From contig CANQUO010000108.1 of the NCBI GenBank assembly GCA_947627085.1, positions 1 through 7,215 of the forward strand: a DNA stretch of 7,215 bases. Direction: 5' to 3'. This DNA comes from an uncultured Oscillospiraceae bacterium (GTDB lineage Bacteria; Bacillota; Clostridia; Oscillospirales; Oscillospiraceae). A program made the translations under genes and the position numbers. A model generated the notes under the pieces. The model worked only from the letters and a program-made list of their open reading frames with translations, was not told where the DNA came from and ran no database searches. Below, one piece after another: positions 5,231 through 7,215 of this stretch; the stretch's first letter is position 1, and each line of letters begins with the position of its first letter.

Positions 5231-5256
5231 GCGCACCCCGGCCGCGCCGGGGCGCG
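5231..5256. other. GC-rich hairpin between the XRE gene and the oxidoreductase
   Basis: CCCCGGC (5236-5242) pairs with GCCGGGG (5246-5252) around CGC, with extra pairing of flanking GCG and CGC past a two-base bulge. No T-tract follows, so it is not a convincing terminator and might only attenuate read-through. No sigma-A promoter is evident between 5209 and 5305, so the oxidoreductase may be co-transcribed with the XRE gene. Confidence 0.4.
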
Positions 5257-5305
5257 AGGGAATACGGCCGCTTAAAAACGCTTACAAGGACATGGAGGGC
5301 GAAAT

Positions 5306-6586
5306 ATGAAAAAGGTGAAGGTCGTCATCATCGGTCTTGGTAGTCGGGGGCTGCACGCTTACGCGGACTGCGTGAGGGAGTTTCCGGACAGGATGGAGAT
5401 AGCCGCCGTGGCCGACATACGGCCGGAGATGGTGGAGCTTGCGAAAAGGCGCTACGGAATACCGTCGGAGCGGTGCTTTGATTCCGGCGAGGCGCTTCTG
5501 AGCAGCGGCAAGCTTGGCGACGCGGCGTTTATCTGCACTCAGGACCGCCAGCACTTTGCCCATGCCTCCCGGGCCATGGAGCTGGGCTACGATCTGCTCT
5601 TGGAAAAGCCCATCTCGCCGGACCCGGAGGAGTGCCGGAGGCTGGTGGAGCTGGCGGATAGCTTAAACCGGCGGGTCTCGGTCTGCCACGTCCTCAGATA
5701 TACGCCCTTTTACGGGGAGCTGAAGCGCCTTTTGGATGAGGGCGCCGTGGGCGATGTGGTCAGCGTACAGCACATCGAAAACGTCATCTACTGGCACCAG
5801 GCCCACAGCTTCGTGCGGGGCAATTGGAGAAATACCGCCGAGACCAGCCCCATGATACTTCAAAAATGCTGTCATGACATGGACCTGCTCGTCTGGCTTT
5901 TGGGGAAACGGGCCGTCCGGGTCTCCAGCTTAGGGGGACTCCATGAGTTCAGGCCCGAAATGGCGCCGGAGGGCAGCGGGGAGCGGTGTACCGAATGTGC
6001 CGCTCGTGGCGCCTGTCCCTATGACGCGGAGAAGATATATCTCACGAATAGGGGCACCGGGGTCCTTGCCGGCAACACCGGCTGGCCCGTGGACGTGCTC
6101 ACCCCGGAGCCCGACGAGGCAAGCGTGCGCCGGGCCATCGAGACGGGGCCCTACGGACGGTGCGTCTACCGCTGTGACAACGACGTGGTGGACCACCAGG
6201 TGGTGAATATTGAGTTTGAGGGCGGAGCCACCGCTCAGCTGACCATGTGTGCCTTCACAAAGCGCGGCGGGCGTGACACGGTCATAATGGGCACCCGTGG
6301 GCAGATGGTCGCCAATCTAAACGAGCAGACCATCCACGTGATGCCATACGATGGGGACAACTACGACATGGATATAAGGAAATTGGCCACCGACCTCAAG
6401 GGCCACTCCGGCGGCGATACCCGGCTTGTGGAGGAGTTTCTGGAGCTTGTGGCCAGGGACGCGAAGGAGAGCGTCCGCACCACAACTCTTGCCGCCTCCG
6501 CCGAGAGCCACTACATAGCCTTCGCCGCCGAGCGGTCGAGACTGGAGAGCGGCAGGGTCGTGGAAATGCGGGAATTTCGGGAGTGA
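5306..6586 (+). CDS. Gfo/Idh/MocA family oxidoreductase with a cysteine cluster
   Basis: A 426-residue NAD(P)-dependent oxidoreductase, likely acting in the cytoplasm on a sugar, inositol or polyol derivative. The Rossmann domain starts VVIIGLGSRG (6-15, dinucleotide loop Gly10/Gly12/Gly15). The family motif EKP is at 100-102 with catalytic-type Lys101. The second motif reads KCCHDMDLLVWLLG (187-200); His190 and Asp193 align with the conserved His and Asp, while the usual Asp-x-Gly is replaced by Gln186-Lys187-Cys188. Residues 226-246 hold Cys228-x2-Cys231-x5-Cys237-Pro-Tyr, with Cys286 and Cys290 further on, possibly a metal site seen in a subset of the family. Longer than the usual 330-390 residues, partly through this insertion. 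TGGAGGG (5293-5299) lies 6 nt before the ATG. Substrate cannot be read from the sequence; no transporter or kinase neighbours help. Confidence 0.9.
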   Translation: MKKVKVVIIGLGSRGLHAYADCVREFPDRMEIAAVADIRPEMVELAKRRYGIPSERCFDSGEALLSSGKLGDAAFICTQDRQHFAHASRAMELGYDLLLEKPISPDPEECRRLVELADSLNRRVSVCHVLRYTPFYGELKRLLDEGAVGDVVSVQHIENVIYWHQAHSFVRGNWRNTAETSPMILQKCCHDMDLLVWLLGKRAVRVSSLGGLHEFRPEMAPEGSGERCTECAARGACPYDAEKIYLTNRGTGVLAGNTGWPVDVLTPEPDEASVRRAIETGPYGRCVYRCDNDVVDHQVVNIEFEGGATAQLTMCAFTKRGGRDTVIMGTRGQMVANLNEQTIHVMPYDGDNYDMDIRKLATDLKGHSGGDTRLVEEFLELVARDAKESVRTTTLAASAESHYIAFAAERSRLESGRVVEMREFRE

Positions 6587-6612
6587 CAAAGACGCTTCGC
6601 AATCGAAAAGGA

Positions 6613-6647
6613 AAACCGCTCCCCGATTTGCTTTCGGGGAGCGGTTT
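6613..6647. terminator. Hairpin 1: terminator-like stem after the oxidoreductase
   Basis: AAACCGCTCCCCGA (6613-6626) pairs perfectly over 14 bp with TCGGGGAGCGGTTT (6634-6647) around a 7-nt loop. A before and T after the GC stem is the order expected of an intrinsic terminator, in either direction, though the T-run is only three. It begins 27 bp after the oxidoreductase stop and is the likely terminator of that gene. Confidence 0.65.
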
Positions 6648-6650
6648 AGA

Positions 6651-6683
6651 TTGTCGACAAAGGCAAATGGCCTTTGTCGACAA
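6651..6683. repeat. Hairpin 2: 14-bp inverted repeat of a self-palindromic unit
   Basis: TTGTCGACAAAGGC (6651-6664) and GCCTTTGTCGACAA (6670-6683) pair perfectly around AAATG. Each arm also contains the perfect 10-bp palindrome TTGTCGACAA (6651-6660 and 6674-6683), so the two copies are direct and inverted repeats at once, 23 bp apart. No T-tract follows. It could be a protein-binding site pair or part of a dispersed repeat. Confidence 0.6.
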
Positions 6684-6696
6684 GGGGGGAACGTGC

Positions 6697-6742
6697 GGCA
6701 AAAATCGCGAAAAGGCCTGCGGGCCTATTCGCGATTTTTGCC
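6697..6742. terminator. Hairpin 3: long bidirectional terminator-like stem
   Basis: GGCAAAAATCGCGAA (6697-6711) pairs perfectly with 6728-6742. After one A-A mismatch, AGGCC (6713-6717) pairs with GGCCT (6722-6726) around the loop TGCG. Five A precede and five T follow the central stem on both strands, so it can end transcription from the oxidoreductase side and from the convergent Hsp20 gene. Confidence 0.65.
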
Positions 6743-6745
6743 TGC

Positions 6746-6786
6746 TGTCACGCCGCGCGCGCCGCAATCGGCACACTTGCGTGACA
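6746..6786. repeat. Hairpin 4: 8-bp stem enclosing a second small stem
   Basis: TGTCACGC (6746-6753) pairs perfectly with GCGTGACA (6779-6786). Inside, GCCG (6761-6764) pairs with CGGC (6769-6772) around CAAT, next to an alternating CG run (6751-6762). There is no T-tract in either direction. Confidence 0.5.
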
Positions 6787-6792
6787 AAAGGG

Positions 6793-6825
6793 ATTTTTTC
6801 TGACGCACATGTCGTCAGAAAAAAT
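6793..6825. repeat. Hairpin 5: T-first, A-last inverted repeat
   Basis: ATTTTTTCTGACG (6793-6805) pairs perfectly with CGTCAGAAAAAAT (6813-6825) around the loop CACATGT. The T-run comes before the stem core and the A-run after it on both strands, the reverse of an intrinsic terminator. It lies 15 bp past the stop of the Hsp20 gene. Confidence 0.55.
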
Positions 6826-6840
6826 ATTTGACTTGGGGAC

Positions 6841-7215
6841 TTACTCTATCTCCAACGTGTGGCTCTCGGGGAGCTGCTGTTGCTTCTTGGGCATGGTGAG
6901 CTTCAGGACGCCGTTTTCGTATTTGGCCTTTATGCCGTGAGCGTCGATGCCGGAGACGTCGAATTGGCGGCTGTACTGGCCGTAGGAGCGCTCCAGGCGA
7001 ATATAGTTGCCCTTCTTGTCCTTGTCCTCGTGCTCGGAGTGACGCTGGGCGTTGATGGTCAGCACGTCGCCGGACACGTCAAGGTGTATATCCTTCTTGT
7101 CAAAGCCGGGAAGATCGGCCTCCAGAAGGTAGCTGTCGCCCTGGTCGGAGATGTCGGTCTTGAATTCGGCGATGTCGCCGTTTTCAAAAAAGCCGGTGAA
7201 CGGGTCCTCAAAAAA
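6841..7215 (-). CDS. Hsp20 / alpha-crystallin small heat-shock protein (N-terminus beyond window)
   Basis: 124 residues plus stop are visible, starting FFEDPFTGFFENGDIAEFKT in an open frame that runs off the right edge. The GTG at 7077 is an internal Val codon, not the start. The alpha-crystallin domain covers about residues 17-112: DISDQGDSYLLEADLPGFDK (20-39), DIHLDVSGDVLTINAQR (41-57), LERSYGQYSRQF, and the hallmark YENGVLKLTMPKK. The C-terminal TLEIE offers an L-x-I motif used for oligomer contacts. Such proteins are ATP-independent holdases that keep denatured proteins soluble. The usual length is about 140-150 residues, so roughly 20 N-terminal residues, the start and the promoter are missing. 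It is convergent with the oxidoreductase. Confidence 0.9.
   Translation of the reverse strand, partial: FFEDPFTGFFENGDIAEFKTDISDQGDSYLLEADLPGFDKKDIHLDVSGDVLTINAQRHSEHEDKDKKGNYIRLERSYGQYSRQFDVSGIDAHGIKAKYENGVLKLTMPKKQQQLPESHTLEIE

Noticed and set aside
5209..5305. Riboswitch ahead of the oxidoreductase
   Set aside because: Only one simple GC hairpin is seen in under 100 bp; no known riboswitch core could be recognised.
6613..6825. CRISPR array in the repeat-rich block
   Set aside because: The five stems differ in sequence and there is no regular repeat-spacer pattern.
6583..6831. 82-codon ORF across the hairpin block
   Set aside because: It overlaps five hairpins, has no ribosome-binding site of note and encodes no recognisable protein.
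6841..7077. Hsp20 as a complete 78-residue protein starting at GTG 7077
   Set aside because: The same frame is open to the window edge and encodes the first half of the alpha-crystallin domain.

Overview
The window looks like the chromosome of a spore-forming, GC-rich anaerobic Clostridia member, with Oscillospiraceae-type gut Firmicutes the best guess. The evidence is a SpoVAC spore-membrane gene, strong Gram-positive Shine-Dalgarno sites, sigma-A-type promoters with TGn-extended -10 boxes, and DUF3791/DUF3990 genes, which are common in that group. The exact genus cannot be read from the sequence.

Layout. (1) 1-141, minus: the terminal 141 bp of an IS3-family-like insertion sequence with the first 24 codons of its transposase OrfA. 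It appears to have landed in a transcription terminator. (2) 170-2753, minus: a two-gene operon from one strong promoter (2807-2835). The promoter-proximal gene (TTG start) encodes a zinc-ribbon/transmembrane protein with a C-terminal YkuD-like domain that lacks the catalytic His and Cys. The second gene, 1 nt downstream, encodes a membrane-anchored L,D-transpeptidase-like protein that keeps them. (3) 2921-3364, plus: a stand-alone spoVAC, divergent from that operon, with a possible forespore promoter and its own terminator. (4) 3414-4503, plus: a compact operon with its own promoter, three overlapping small genes (DUF3791, DUF3990 ADP-ribosyltransferase-like, and an unrecognised helical protein) and a terminator. 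Its GC content is lower than that of its surroundings, and it reads as a mobile toxin-antitoxin-like or conflict cassette. (5) 4560-5208, plus: a strong promoter, a possible 23-codon ORF and a DUF2442-XRE fusion regulator. (6) 5306-6586, plus: a Gfo/Idh/MocA-family sugar/polyol oxidoreductase with a cysteine cluster. (7) 6613-6825: a non-coding block made almost entirely of five back-to-back hairpins. (8) 6841-7215, minus: an Hsp20 small heat-shock protein whose N-terminus lies beyond the window edge.

The points most worth a second look are the active/inactive transpeptidase pair, the three-gene DUF3791-DUF3990 cassette, the five-hairpin block, and the IS tip whose terminal repeat can mask the transposase ribosome-binding site on read-through mRNA. 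Functions are assigned by reading motifs and remembered family features; no database search was run.
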